Assembly (NCBI RefSeq): GCF_030814475.1
Contig: NZ_JAUSVF010000001.1
Coordinates: forward strand, 2,610,001-2,674,000
Length of the DNA: 64,000 bases
Direction of reading: 5' to 3'
Origin: Pararhizobium capsulatum DSM 1112
GTDB taxonomy: Bacteria > Pseudomonadota > Alphaproteobacteria > Rhizobiales > Rhizobiaceae
Part shown: in pieces, positions 29,389 to 37,357 of the stretch
Layout: every line of letters starts with the position of its first letter
Numbering within the stretch: position 1 is the first letter of the stretch
Notes under the pieces: model-generated
Told to the model about the DNA's origin: nothing
What the model saw: only the letters and a program-made list of their open reading frames with translations
Database searches by the model: none
Program-made: the position numbers and the translations under genes

Positions 29389-30093
29389 ATGCTGACCCGC
29401 AAGCAACAGGAACTGCTGCTTTTCATTCATGAGCGCATGAAGGAATCCGGCGTGCCGCCGTCCTTCGACGAAATGAAGGATGCCCTGGATCTTGCGTCCA
29501 AATCGGGCATCCACCGTTTGATCACAGCCTTGGAAGAACGTGGGTTCATTCGCCGGCTTCCGAACAGGGCGCGTGCGCTCGAAGTGATCAAGCTGCCGGA
29601 GGCCTATTCGCCAAGTCTTCAGCCCAAGCGCGGCTTTTCTCCCAGCGTCATCCAGGGGAGCCGGGATGTAGCGCCGCCCCCCGCCAAAGCTCGCCCGCCG
29701 GAAACCAACTCCGTCAATGTGCCTGTGATGGGACGAATCGCGGCGGGTGTCCCGATCTCCGCTATCCAGAACAACACGCATGATATCTCCGTACCATTCG
29801 AAATGATCGGTGCCGGCGAGCATTACGCTCTGGAAGTGCGCGGCGATTCGATGATCGAAGCAGGTATCCTCGACGGCGATACCGTCATCATCCGCAACGC
29901 TAACACCGCCAGCCCCGGTGAGATCGTTGTGGCCCTCGTCGATGATGAAGAGGCGACGCTGAAGCGCTTTCGTCGCAAGGGTGCTTCTATCGCCCTGGAG
30001 GCCGCAAATCCGGCTTATGAAACGAGGATCTTCGGCCCGGACCGGGTGAAAATCCAGGGCAAGCTCGTCGGCCTCATTCGCAAGTATCATTGA
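29389..30093 (+). CDS. lexA: LexA SOS repressor
   Basis: A 234-residue LexA, repressor of the SOS regulon. The N-terminal winged-helix DNA-binding domain is '[20 protein letters not shown]' to about 65. After a linker the S24 autoproteolysis domain follows: cleavage site A119-G120 in '[11 protein letters not shown]', catalytic S154 in '[11 protein letters not shown]' and K192 in '[11 protein letters not shown]'. RecA-stimulated self-cleavage would lift repression after DNA damage. A GTTC-N7-GTTC operator lies directly upstream. A palindrome TGAGGCG...CGCCTCA (30091-30116) overlaps the stop codon but lacks a T-run. Confidence 0.98.
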   Translation: MLTRKQQELLLFIHERMKESGVPPSFDEMKDALDLASKSGIHRLITALEERGFIRRLPNRARALEVIKLPEAYSPSLQPKRGFSPSVIQGSRDVAPPPAKARPPETNSVNVPVMGRIAAGVPISAIQNNTHDISVPFEMIGAGEHYALEVRGDSMIEAGILDGDTVIIRNANTASPGEIVVALVDDEEATLKRFRRKGASIALEAANPAYETRIFGPDRVKIQGKLVGLIRKYH

Positions 30094-30217
30094 GGCGCTC
30101 CGGCGTTCGCGCCTCAATCAAAGACGGGAAAAATCACAGCATTCGCGGATATTCCCCTTGCGATTTGTCTAGGATGATTCTAAACGCTCGCAACGGCCCG
30201 AGTGATCGGACCTGAGA

Positions 30218-30291
30218 GGCCTCGTGGCGGAGTGGTGACGCAGAGGACTGCAAATCCTTGTACCCCGGTTCAATTCCGGGCGAGGCCTCCA
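30218..30291 (+). tRNA. tRNA-Cys (anticodon GCA)
   Basis: A 74-base cloverleaf: acceptor GGCCTCG (30218-30224) pairs with CGAGGCC (30281-30287), discriminator T and encoded CCA (30289-30291). The anticodon arm reads AGGACTGCAAATCCT with anticodon GCA. The T arm is CCCGGTTCAATTCCGGG. A T-rich AAATTTTTCCC follows. Confidence 0.96.
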
Positions 30292-30559
30292 AATTTTTCC
30301 CGCCACGAAAACAAGTGCTTACGGCTGCATTTTTGCGGTTAAGTACTGGGTGGCTCAACATCAACATATTTTCGTTGCGAAAAACCTCTGCCGTCTGCGC
30401 TCCCAGTCGCGCTTGAGGCTTTGCATAGCCTGTAAATTTTGAAACTCGAGGATGCACCCTCCGCTTTTAACGTGCACTCCAAAACCAAGTCCGCACTCGT
30501 TCGAACTCTTTTCCTGCACGCCAGGCCCCTCCGCAACTTCTGTTGTTCATCGCCTGGGA
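30292..30559. other. Gene-free stretch between tRNA-Cys and the stress promoter
   Basis: About 270 bases. Open frames here are short and lack ribosome sites or family features. I see no RNA gene or convincing repeat. It ends in the EcfG-type promoter at 30560. Confidence 0.5.
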
Positions 30560-30584
30560 GGAACCTTTGCCAGTCTGTCCCGTT
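30560..30584 (+). promoter_or_regulatory. EcfG/RpoE2-type general stress promoter
   Basis: GGAAC at 30560-30564 and CGTT at 30581-30584 with a 16-base spacer match the alphaproteobacterial general stress sigma-factor consensus (GGAAC-N16/17-CGTT; RpoE2 GGAAC-N18-TT). It ends 36 bases before the start of the small membrane protein gene. Confidence 0.75.
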
Positions 30585-30620
30585 GCCCTCTCAGTTCGAC
30601 CGTGAGAAGGAGTTTGAGCG

Positions 30621-30881
30621 ATGGCGACCCATTTGGATGAACGGGGCGACAGGGTTTCGAGCGTAGACGAAGATAGAACAGTCAAGGCGACCACAAACGA
30701 GGCGCGGCAGGGCGGACTGGGAAAACCTGTTTTTATCGTACTGATCTGCGGGTTGCTTTTGGCTATTGTCGCGTGGGCGGGTGCGGAACTGTTCGGTGAG
30801 AGCACCGATAATGACGCTTCAACCCGGACCCAGCAGACCACTCCGATGACACCCGCGGAAACTGGCGTCTCCAACAGCTAG
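30621..30881 (+). CDS. Small stress-linked membrane protein, apparently shortened by a TAG
   Basis: An 86-residue protein with GAGAAGGAG upstream of the ATG at 30621. It has a charged cytoplasmic N-terminus, one membrane segment at about 37-59 ('PVFIVLICGLLLAIVAWAGAELF') and an acidic/Thr-Gln tail. I do not recognise a named family. The promoter directly upstream is of the EcfG general stress type, so it is likely induced by stress. The reading frame ends at TAG 30879-30881, yet the same frame continues for 28 codons with the same low-complexity Thr/Pro/Gln composition to TAA at 30966-30968. The stop therefore looks like a recent CAG-to-TAG change (or a sequencing error), and the original protein was probably about 115 residues. 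Confidence 0.7.
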   Translation: MATHLDERGDRVSSVDEDRTVKATTNEARQGGLGKPVFIVLICGLLLAIVAWAGAELFGESTDNDASTRTQQTTPMTPAETGVSNS

Positions 30882-31054
30882 GCCACGACTACCTCGCCGA
30901 GCAACGAAGCGCAGCAACCGGCACCTGTCGACAAGGATCCAACGCCGCAGACCGGCTCCGGTGATTAACGGCCCGTGAGGGCGTCAAACTAGACGGCGCG
31001 GCTTAGACCTATGGTATGCCCGTGTTTTAACGGGTGCTCAAATATCGCTGTCGC

Positions 31055-31549
31055 TTAAACCGAGCGGTAGCCTCTGTTGAGATAGACAAGTGCTTCCCTG
31101 GCCTCAGCAGTCTGCATCGCGACTACTTTGCCAAACAGCACCATATGCGTTGCGATGCGCTTGACGTCGATCACCTCGCAATCGAAGACAGCCATTGCAC
31201 CGTTTAGCGAGGGCGCACCCGTCAAAAGCGTGCCCCAATCGCCGTGGTCGAACCGGTATTCAGGTTCGATGGGTTCGCGACCTGAAAATACGTTGGCCAA
31301 CCCTATCTGATCGGCGCCCAGGACGTTGAGGGCAAAACAACCGCTAGTCAGAAAGATGTCATTTCGCACGTTGGCCTGGTTGAGGCACACAAGCAGGGTC
31401 GCAGGATCATCTGACACCGAGCAGGCGGCAGTAATCGTTACGCCGCGACGGGCCTCGCCCTCCGCTGTCGTCACGATATGGACATGGCCGGCAAGTTGGC
31501 TCATGGCGTCACGATAGGAAACGGGGTCGAGGGCAAGCGTCTGCAACAC
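31055..31549 (-). CDS. Flavin reductase family protein (RutF/HpaC-like)
   Basis: A 164-residue flavin reductase-like FMN-binding protein, normally an NAD(P)H:flavin reductase partner of a flavin monooxygenase. I chose the GTG at 31547-31549 (MLQTLALDPVSYRDAMSQLA) because CGGAGAG lies seven bases upstream. The frame stays open to 32242 but runs antisense to the next gene. Family segments: 'LAGHVHIVTTAEGEARRGVTITAACSVSDDPATLLVCLN' (FMN-binding), 'FALNVLGADQIGLANVFSG' and 'HMVLFGKVVA'. No monooxygenase partner is nearby. It is divergent from the substrate-binding protein gene, with starts about 170 bases apart. Confidence 0.88.
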   Translation of the reverse strand: MLQTLALDPVSYRDAMSQLAGHVHIVTTAEGEARRGVTITAACSVSDDPATLLVCLNQANVRNDIFLTSGCFALNVLGADQIGLANVFSGREPIEPEYRFDHGDWGTLLTGAPSLNGAMAVFDCEVIDVKRIATHMVLFGKVVAMQTAEAREALVYLNRGYRSV

Positions 31550-31721
31550 GAAACTCTCCGAACAATGTATGGCCTTACACATAGTCGTTGGCGGAAAATA
31601 TGTAAGCGGCAAGTGCAGATCTGGACACAGCGCCGTGATCTTTTCCTTTGACCCCAAAGGCCACATCTTTAAAACAGCAGCTATCAACGGAACACGCCGA
31701 AAATTTGGGATGGAACTGCGA

Positions 31722-32801
31722 ATGCGTCGACTGACAGCAAGTCTTGCCATGGCTGCGATTATAATTGCATCGCCGGCTGCAGCGGCCGGTCTCAAGATCG
31801 CGGTTGTCGCTCCGGCCGAAGGTCCCTTCGCGCTGCTCAGCAAGCAGATCACCGATGGTGCAAGCTTCAAAGCCAAGGATCGTGGCACCGAAATCATACC
31901 CATTGCCGAGACGTGCGAGGCTTCGGGCAGCGCGGACCTTGCCAAGGCAATTGTCGATAGCGGCGCCGAAGCTGCGATCGGTTTTCTCTGCACGGAAAGC
32001 CTCGAGGCCGCCATGCCCGTTCTCGCCCCTGCCAATATTCCAGCCATCACGCTCAGTGTCCGCTCCGATATCCTGATGGGCGACGCGATCAAGAACAATT
32101 GGCCCTTCTTCCGTCTTGTTCCGAATGCCGGCGCGGAATCGACAAAGATCACGGAAGCAATTCTTGCGCGCTGGAAGAACGAACCACTGGCGCTGATTGA
32201 TGATGGCACGATCCATGGGCGTGAACTTGTTGAGAGCATCAAGGGCGCCCTCGCCGAGATCGGCCTGACGCCGCTCTTTGCCGATACCTACCGCCCTGCC
32301 CAGGAACAGCAGGTCGCCCTCGTGCGCAGGCTGGTCAAAAGCGGCGCTACCCATGTTTTCGTGGGCGGCGACCGGTCCGATATTGCGGTGATTGCACGGG
32401 ATGCGAAGGCGGAAAATGGAGGTCTCATCTTCATGGGTGGAGAAGCGCTGAATGCCGCGGACGATCCGGTGCCACTGGAAGATGGTGTGCTGGCGATTGC
32501 CCTGCCCGACTATGCACGCCAGCCGGCAGCCGCAGATGCAACGGCTGCATTCAATCAGGCCGGCATCGTGCCGGAAGGTTATGTCCTGCCAGGCTTCTCA
32601 GCCGTTACCCTGCTTGAAGCGGCGAAGGACAAGGCTGCCGCCGAAGACATCCCGCTGCGCGCCGCCGTGGCGCGCGGATCATTCGAAACAGCTATTGGCA
32701 CTGTTAGCTTTGGCGCTGACCACGAATTGAAGCCGACACCCTATCGGCTGCTGGAATGGCGCGACGACCGTTTCGTCGAGCCAGCCCAACAGGTGAACTG
32801 A
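31722..32801 (+). CDS. ABC-type substrate-binding protein (branched-chain amino acid type)
   Basis: A 359-residue periplasmic-binding-fold protein. The ATG at 31722 gives MRRLTASLAMAAIIIASPAA, a clear signal peptide ending AAAAG. An ATG four codons earlier is possible, and longer starts would spoil the signal. The mature part begins 'LKIAVVAPAEGPFALLSKQI' and shows the two-lobed type-I pattern of LivJ/amide-binding proteins ('FLCTESLEAAMPVLAPANIPAITLS', 'THVFVGGDRSDIAVIARDA'). No permease or ATPase genes are adjacent, so it is an orphan binding protein in this window. Only two bases separate it from the P1 peptidase gene, so the two are co-transcribed. Confidence 0.85.
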   Translation: MRRLTASLAMAAIIIASPAAAAGLKIAVVAPAEGPFALLSKQITDGASFKAKDRGTEIIPIAETCEASGSADLAKAIVDSGAEAAIGFLCTESLEAAMPVLAPANIPAITLSVRSDILMGDAIKNNWPFFRLVPNAGAESTKITEAILARWKNEPLALIDDGTIHGRELVESIKGALAEIGLTPLFADTYRPAQEQQVALVRRLVKSGATHVFVGGDRSDIAVIARDAKAENGGLIFMGGEALNAADDPVPLEDGVLAIALPDYARQPAAADATAAFNQAGIVPEGYVLPGFSAVTLLEAAKDKAAAEDIPLRAAVARGSFETAIGTVSFGADHELKPTPYRLLEWRDDRFVEPAQQVN

Positions 32802-32803
32802 CG

Positions 32804-33814
32804 ATGCGGCCAGGCCCGCGCAACTCCATCACCGATGTCGCCGGGATCAAGGTTGGCAATGCCGAGGACGTCAGCCTGAAATCCGGCGTTTCTGTCGTCG
32901 TCTGTGATGAGCCGGCGATTGCGGCCTGCCAGGTGCTCGGCGGCGCCCCCGGTACCCGCGAAACGGATTTGCTTGAGCCACACAATACGGTCCAGGCAGT
33001 GGACGCCATCGTTCTTTCCGGCGGATCCGCCTTCGGGCTCGACGCCGCGTCCGGCGCGCAGAGCGCCCTTGCCGAAGACGGTCGCGGCTTTGCCGTTGGC
33101 CCCGCGCGCGTGCCCATTGTTCCGGCCGCCATTCTTTTCGATCTGCTCAATGGTGGCGACAAGTCGTGGGGTCGATATCCGCCCTATCGCGAGCTTGGCT
33201 ATGATGCCGTGCGCAATGCCGGTCTGGCGTTTCGGACCGGCAGCGCCGGTGCCGGCACCGGGGCGCTCACGGCAGGCTTGAAAGGCGGGCTCGGCACGGC
33301 ATCGGCGATCGAAGGCGGCATGACGATCGGTGTACTCGTTGCCGTCAACGCGCTGGGTTCCGCGACGATTGCGAGTTCCCGGCATTTTTGGGCAGCTCCC
33401 TTCGAGGAAGGCAATGAGTTCGGCGGTCTCGGCATGCCACACCCTTTCCCGCAAGGAGCGCGCACTATCCGCACCAAGATGGGCGGCAAGCCCGCGGAAA
33501 TGCGCAACACCACCATCGCCGTAATCGCCACCGACGCCCTGCTGACGAAGGCAGAAGCCAAGCGACTGGCGATTGCCGCCCATGACGGATTCGCCCGTGC
33601 GCTCTGGCCAGCGCATACGCCATTTGATGGTGATATTGTCTTTGCCCTCGCCACCGGGAAGAGCGGCGTGAAACCCGATGAGCGTGGTTTCGTCACGCTC
33701 TGTGCCCTTGCCGCCTCCACGATGGCACGCGCTATCGCAAGGGGCGTGCACGATGCTACGCCCATGGATGGGGATACTCTGCCGGTTTGGTCTCAATCGC
33801 CTCCACACGCCTGA
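32804..33814 (+). CDS. P1-family (DmpA-like) self-processing aminopeptidase
   Basis: A 336-residue P1 peptidase (L-aminopeptidase/D-esterase family), an N-terminal-nucleophile hydrolase that cuts itself before a catalytic Ser. It starts [20 protein letters not shown] at 32804. Family marks: '[30 protein letters not shown]', '[18 protein letters not shown]', and the predicted cleavage Gly-Ser in '[13 protein letters not shown]', where the Ser would be the new N-terminal nucleophile. The C-terminal '[13 protein letters not shown]' is also conserved. It follows the binding protein by two bases, suggesting it hydrolyses the imported ligand (a peptide, amide or beta-aminopeptide). That link is inference. 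Confidence 0.88.
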   Translation: MRPGPRNSITDVAGIKVGNAEDVSLKSGVSVVVCDEPAIAACQVLGGAPGTRETDLLEPHNTVQAVDAIVLSGGSAFGLDAASGAQSALAEDGRGFAVGPARVPIVPAAILFDLLNGGDKSWGRYPPYRELGYDAVRNAGLAFRTGSAGAGTGALTAGLKGGLGTASAIEGGMTIGVLVAVNALGSATIASSRHFWAAPFEEGNEFGGLGMPHPFPQGARTIRTKMGGKPAEMRNTTIAVIATDALLTKAEAKRLAIAAHDGFARALWPAHTPFDGDIVFALATGKSGVKPDERGFVTLCALAASTMARAIARGVHDATPMDGDTLPVWSQSPPHA

Positions 33815-33905
33815 AAAGGCTGTCGCGAGCACGGAATCTTGCTCGCAATATTGTTTGCGCACCACAGCGGTGCTATTGCCCGGAAAACGCCTGGAGCCAA
33901 ACATC

Positions 33906-34580
33906 ATGACATTGCCAATACGCATCGCCCCGTCGATTCTCGCCGCAGATTTCGCAAAACTCGGCCAGGAAGTTCGCGATGTGACCGAGGCGGGCGCCGA
34001 CTGGATACATCTCGACGTAATGGACGGCCACTTTGTGCCCAACATCTCCTTCGGGCCGGATGTCATCAGGTCTCTGCGACCGTTCACCAGGGCAACGTTC
34101 GATTGCCACCTGATGATCGCTCCGGCGGATCCTTATCTCGAGGCCTTTGCAAAGGCGGGTTGCGATATCATCACGGTTCATGCCGAAGCCGGTCCGCATC
34201 TGCATCGGTCGCTGCAGACCATCCGTAATCTCGGCAAGAAAGCCGGCGTATCGCTCAATCCCGCAACGCCTCCCAGTGTCATCGAATACGTCCTCGATAC
34301 CGTGGACCTCGTTCTTGTGATGTCGGTCAATCCTGGTTTTGGCGGGCAGAAATTTGTAACCTCCGCCCTCGACAAGATCCGCACGATCCGGTCGATGATC
34401 GGGGATCGGCCAATCGAGCTTGAAGTGGATGGCGGGGTTGCAGCCGATACGATCGCTGATATCTCGGCTGCCGGTGCCAACGTCTTCGTCGCCGGTTCCG
34501 CCATCTTCAAGGGCGGCAAGATCGAGGCCTACAGCGATATGATCGGTACCCTGCGCACGCTCGCCGAGGCTGGCCGCTGA
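33906..34580 (+). CDS. rpe: Ribulose-phosphate 3-epimerase
   Basis: A 224-residue TIM-barrel epimerase interconverting ribulose-5-phosphate and xylulose-5-phosphate. The ATG at 33906 gives [20 protein letters not shown]. The catalytic and metal residues are in place: 'APSILAADF', '[13 protein letters not shown]' (HxD), 'CHLMI' (His), '[15 protein letters not shown]' and 'LEVDGGV' (Asp). The terminal phosphate-binding loop is '[10 protein letters not shown]'. The stop TGA overlaps the ATG of a truncated DUF2259 remnant at 34580. Confidence 0.97.
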   Translation: MTLPIRIAPSILAADFAKLGQEVRDVTEAGADWIHLDVMDGHFVPNISFGPDVIRSLRPFTRATFDCHLMIAPADPYLEAFAKAGCDIITVHAEAGPHLHRSLQTIRNLGKKAGVSLNPATPPSVIEYVLDTVDLVLVMSVNPGFGGQKFVTSALDKIRTIRSMIGDRPIELEVDGGVAADTIADISAAGANVFVAGSAIFKGGKIEAYSDMIGTLRTLAEAGR

Positions 34581-34747
34581 TGACCGCGCCGGCCCGCACG
34601 ATCGATTGGATCGCGGGCTGGTTTATGCTGGCTTCTGCCCCTGCTTTTGCGGGTGATATTGCCTCGCTCGGGGTCATCGGCTTTTCTGAGGATGGCGGTG
34701 CCTTTGCCTTCGAGGAAGATGGTGTCGCGGACACGGAGACACGCTGA
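34580..34747 (+). pseudogene. Truncated DUF2259-like remnant (N-terminal 55 codons)
   Basis: Starting at the ATG overlapping the rpe stop, the frame encodes a signal-peptide-like start (WFMLASAPAFA) followed by 'GDIASLGVIGFSEDGGAFAF', which matches the beginning of DUF2259 proteins as I remember them ('...AFEEYGVQDGSGFP...'). After 'FEEDGVAD' the sequence stops resembling the family, reads TETR and ends in TGA at 34745-34747. DUF2259 proteins are usually about 240-260 residues, so roughly 80 percent is missing, probably by deletion. The TGA overlaps the ATG of the next membrane protein. Identification is by memory of the family. Confidence 0.65.
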
Positions 34748-35304
34748 TGCTCCAGATGGGTGACTCGCCTCCGGAAAAGCAAGGCACTCTCCGCCGCGCG
34801 ATACTGCGTCTGAGGGAAACAAGCCCAAGCCTTCGCGAACTCTTCTGCGGCGCAATTCTCTGGGGCGTCATGATGGCTGCGGCAGCCTTTGGGGCGCTCT
34901 ATCTTCAAAACAGAGCGGAAACCGCGCGGCTTGATGCGGTGCTGGCGCTTTATCTTTGCGGCGGCATTCTTGCCTGGCCTTTTGCGCTCTCTCTGGCTCG
35001 GTTTTGCGCATATGATCGCCGCAGCGAGGCACGCTTCGCCGCCTATTTTGTCTGCCTGACGGTATTTACCATCACTGCAACGGCATTTCTCTTCGCCATG
35101 CAATACCGGCAGTTCTACGAACAGTGGCACGCCCCGTTTGGCAGCCGCATCTGGATTTATCAGTTTATCATCACTGGCGCTGGCGCCACTTACCAGTTTG
35201 TCGTCATGGGCGTGCGACTGTTCGTTCCGTTCGGAGCGGTCGTGCTTGCAGCAACAAGCCTGTGGCTGGCAAAACCTCGACTTTCACCGCCCTGGAACCG
35301 CTAG
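34747..35304 (+). CDS. Four-helix membrane protein of unknown function
   Basis: A 185-residue protein starting at the ATG at 34747 (MLQMGDSPPEKQGTLRRAIL), overlapping the preceding TGA. An internal ATG (MGDSPPEK) is an alternative start. Four hydrophobic segments are visible: about 36-52 ('CGAILWGVMMAAAAFGA'), 65-82, 95-115 ('VCLTVFTITATAFLFAM') and 145-175 ('FVVMGVRLFVPFGAVVLAA'). I do not recognise the family. In the current order it is coupled to the remnant of a DUF2259 gene and lies just upstream of purB, so it may have lost its original upstream neighbour. Confidence 0.7.
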   Translation: MLQMGDSPPEKQGTLRRAILRLRETSPSLRELFCGAILWGVMMAAAAFGALYLQNRAETARLDAVLALYLCGGILAWPFALSLARFCAYDRRSEARFAAYFVCLTVFTITATAFLFAMQYRQFYEQWHAPFGSRIWIYQFIITGAGATYQFVVMGVRLFVPFGAVVLAATSLWLAKPRLSPPWNR

Positions 35305-35384
35305 CGATCGACTCGAGCGTTGAGATTGCCCCCTATCTTTGCTAGAGGCACAGCCAACTTCACCTCAATACGAAAGCAAAGCCC

Positions 35385-36686
35385 ATGATCCCCCGCTACT
35401 CCCGGCCGGAAATGGTCGCCATCTGGTCGCCTGAAACGAAGTTCCGCATCTGGTTCGAGATCGAAGCCTATGCCTGCGACGCACTGGCAGAGCTTGGCGT
35501 CATTCCGAAGGAAGCGGCAAAGATCATCTGGGAAAAGGGTAATGCTGCCGAATTCGACGTCGCGCGGATCGACGAGATCGAAGCTGTCACCAAGCATGAC
35601 GTCATCGCGTTCCTGACCCACCTCGCCGAATTCGTCGGTCCGGACAGCCGCTTCATCCATCAAGGGATGACCTCCTCAGACGTGCTGGACACGACCTTCA
35701 ACATCCAGCTGGTTCGGGCCGCCGACATCCTGCTTGCGGATATGGACCGCGTTCTCGCGGCGTTGAAGGCACGCGCCTTCGAACACAAGGACACGGTGCG
35801 CATCGGCCGCAGCCATGGTATCCATGCCGAGCCGACGACTATGGGGCTGACACTTGCCCGCTTCTACGCGGAGATGAGCCGCAACCGCGACCGGCTGGTC
35901 GCTGCCCGGGCGGAAGTGGCAACCGGTGCAATTTCGGGTGCCGTCGGCACCTTCGCCAATATCGATCCGAGCGTCGAAGAATACGTTTGTGAGAAGCTCG
36001 GTCTCGTGCCCGAGCCGATCTCGACGCAGGTCATCCCGCGCGATCGTCATGCCATGTTCTTTGCCACGCTCGGCGTCATCGCGTCTTCGATCGAAAACGT
36101 GGCGATCGAAATCCGTCATATGCAGCGCACGGAAGTTCTGGAAGCCGAGGAATTCTTCTCGCCCGGCCAGAAGGGCTCGTCAGCCATGCCGCACAAGCGC
36201 AATCCTGTCCTGACGGAAAACCTGACCGGCCTTGCCCGCCTCGTGCGCATGGCCGTGACGCCAGCCATGGAAAATGTCGCCCTCTGGCATGAGCGTGATA
36301 TCTCGCACTCTTCCGTTGAACGCGCCATCGGACCTGACACGACGATCACGCTCGACTTTGCACTGAACCGTCTGGCCGGTGTCGTCGAGAAGCTGGTGAT
36401 CTACCCGGACAACATGCTGAAGAACATGAATAAGTTCCGCGGCCTTGTGCATTCCCAGCGGGTGCTGCTTGCCTTGACGCAGGCTGGCGTGTCACGCGAG
36501 GACGCGTATCGCCTGGTTCAACGCAACGCGATGAAAGTTTGGGAACACGGCAAGGACTTCCTCGAAGAGCTGCTGGCAGACGCCGAGGTTCGCGCAGCCC
36601 TTCCGGAAGAAACCATCCGCGAAAAGTTTGACCTTGGCTATCACACCAAGCACGTCGATACGATCTTCCGCCGGGTATTCGGCTGA
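35385..36686 (+). CDS. purB: Adenylosuccinate lyase
   Basis: A 433-residue lyase of the fumarase/aspartase superfamily that catalyses two steps of purine synthesis (SAICAR to AICAR and adenylosuccinate to AMP). It starts MIPRYSRPEMVAIWSPETKF. Conserved regions: 'FIHQGMTSSDVLDTTFN', 'RIGRSHGIHAEPTTMG' (catalytic His) and the signature loop 'GQKGSSAMPHKRNPVLTENL' with the catalytic Ser. The full length matches the family. A hairpin GGGAGCC-TTCG-GGCTCCC (36697-36714) follows the stop without a T-run. Confidence 0.97.
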   Translation: MIPRYSRPEMVAIWSPETKFRIWFEIEAYACDALAELGVIPKEAAKIIWEKGNAAEFDVARIDEIEAVTKHDVIAFLTHLAEFVGPDSRFIHQGMTSSDVLDTTFNIQLVRAADILLADMDRVLAALKARAFEHKDTVRIGRSHGIHAEPTTMGLTLARFYAEMSRNRDRLVAARAEVATGAISGAVGTFANIDPSVEEYVCEKLGLVPEPISTQVIPRDRHAMFFATLGVIASSIENVAIEIRHMQRTEVLEAEEFFSPGQKGSSAMPHKRNPVLTENLTGLARLVRMAVTPAMENVALWHERDISHSSVERAIGPDTTITLDFALNRLAGVVEKLVIYPDNMLKNMNKFRGLVHSQRVLLALTQAGVSREDAYRLVQRNAMKVWEHGKDFLEELLADAEVRAALPEETIREKFDLGYHTKHVDTIFRRVFG

Positions 36687-36832
36687 TTTTCGGCTGGGGA
36701 GCCTTCGGGCTCCCTCTCCCGCCCCCCTGCGTTCCGCTTTGACGCAGATGCCTCAAAAGCGAACGGTTTTCTCAATCGAATCCTCAGCCTTTGGTGAAAT
36801 CCTGCCTTTCAACGAATAATGGGAGGCAAGAC

Positions 36833-37138
36833 ATGCCGGTTCAGCAGGTTGTTGAGAGGAAGGCGAAGCGGGTTGCGACGAAGTTTACCGGCGAGGTCAC
36901 GTGCAAGGGCGGCACCAGCCGTGGTATCGTCAAGGACCTGTCCCCGGCTGGCATCTGCTTCCAACTCTATTTCGACATCAATGCGAAGACAGGCCAGGAA
37001 GTCACCATCGAGAGTGACGAGCTTGGCCATCTGACAGGCGTCGTCCACTGGTACCGAGGCGACAGGATCGGCATTCGCCTTCACGCGTCATCCAACACCT
37101 CGGCCCAGGTTTCGTCCTACTTCAAGTACTTCCGTTAG
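36833..37138 (+). CDS. Single-domain PilZ protein (c-di-GMP effector)
   Basis: A 101-residue PilZ-domain protein. The ATG at 36833 has GGGAGG upstream, so an earlier in-frame start is rejected. Starting MPVQQVVERKAKRVATKFTG, it has the Arg-rich c-di-GMP contact region 'ERKAKR' and the second motif 'VKDLSPAGICF' (D-x-S-x-x-G), followed by 'GVVHWYRGDRIGIRLH'. The first motif is ERKAKR rather than strict RxxxR, so binding should be tested. It could respond to the c-di-GMP enzymes in this window (16422 and 40306). A RIME-like palindrome and an IS follow. Confidence 0.85.
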   Translation: MPVQQVVERKAKRVATKFTGEVTCKGGTSRGIVKDLSPAGICFQLYFDINAKTGQEVTIESDELGHLTGVVHWYRGDRIGIRLHASSNTSAQVSSYFKYFR

Positions 37139-37139
37139 C

Positions 37140-37240
37140 GTTTGTCAGGGAAAAGTGGAAACCGGTTTTCCCGTAAAGACAAACGAAAACAAAAGAATCT
37201 AGAGGATGCCTGGTTCAATCCGAACCGGACATCCTCTAGA
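37140..37240. repeat. RIME-like palindromic element next to the IS
   Basis: About 100 bases with two palindromes. GTTTGTC (37140-37146) pairs with GACAAAC (37178-37184) around a nested GGGAAAA...TTTTCCC. TCTAGAGGATG (37198-37208) pairs perfectly with CATCCTCTAGA (37230-37240) around a nested GGTTC...GAACC. Size and two-palindrome layout match Rhizobium intergenic mosaic elements. The insertion sequence begins immediately after the second palindrome. Confidence 0.7.
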
Positions 37241-37357
37241 TGCCGTAATGGGCCGACGCTTCCGAGAATGTAGCCAGATTGGTGGCTGTCCCTCAGAATG
37301 ACGATGTTGAGACGGGGTCCGAGCTGGTCGGCCCCAAACATCAAGCGAGGAACAGCC

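Noticed and set aside
31550..32242. Upstream extension of the flavin reductase frame (to 395 residues)
   Set aside because: It runs antisense to the signal peptide and first part of the binding protein. The GTG at 31549 has an excellent ribosome site and gives the normal family length.
36697..36714. Hairpin GGGAGCC-TTCG-GGCTCCC after purB as an intrinsic terminator
   Set aside because: A stable stem, but no T-run on either strand, so it is not called as a terminator.
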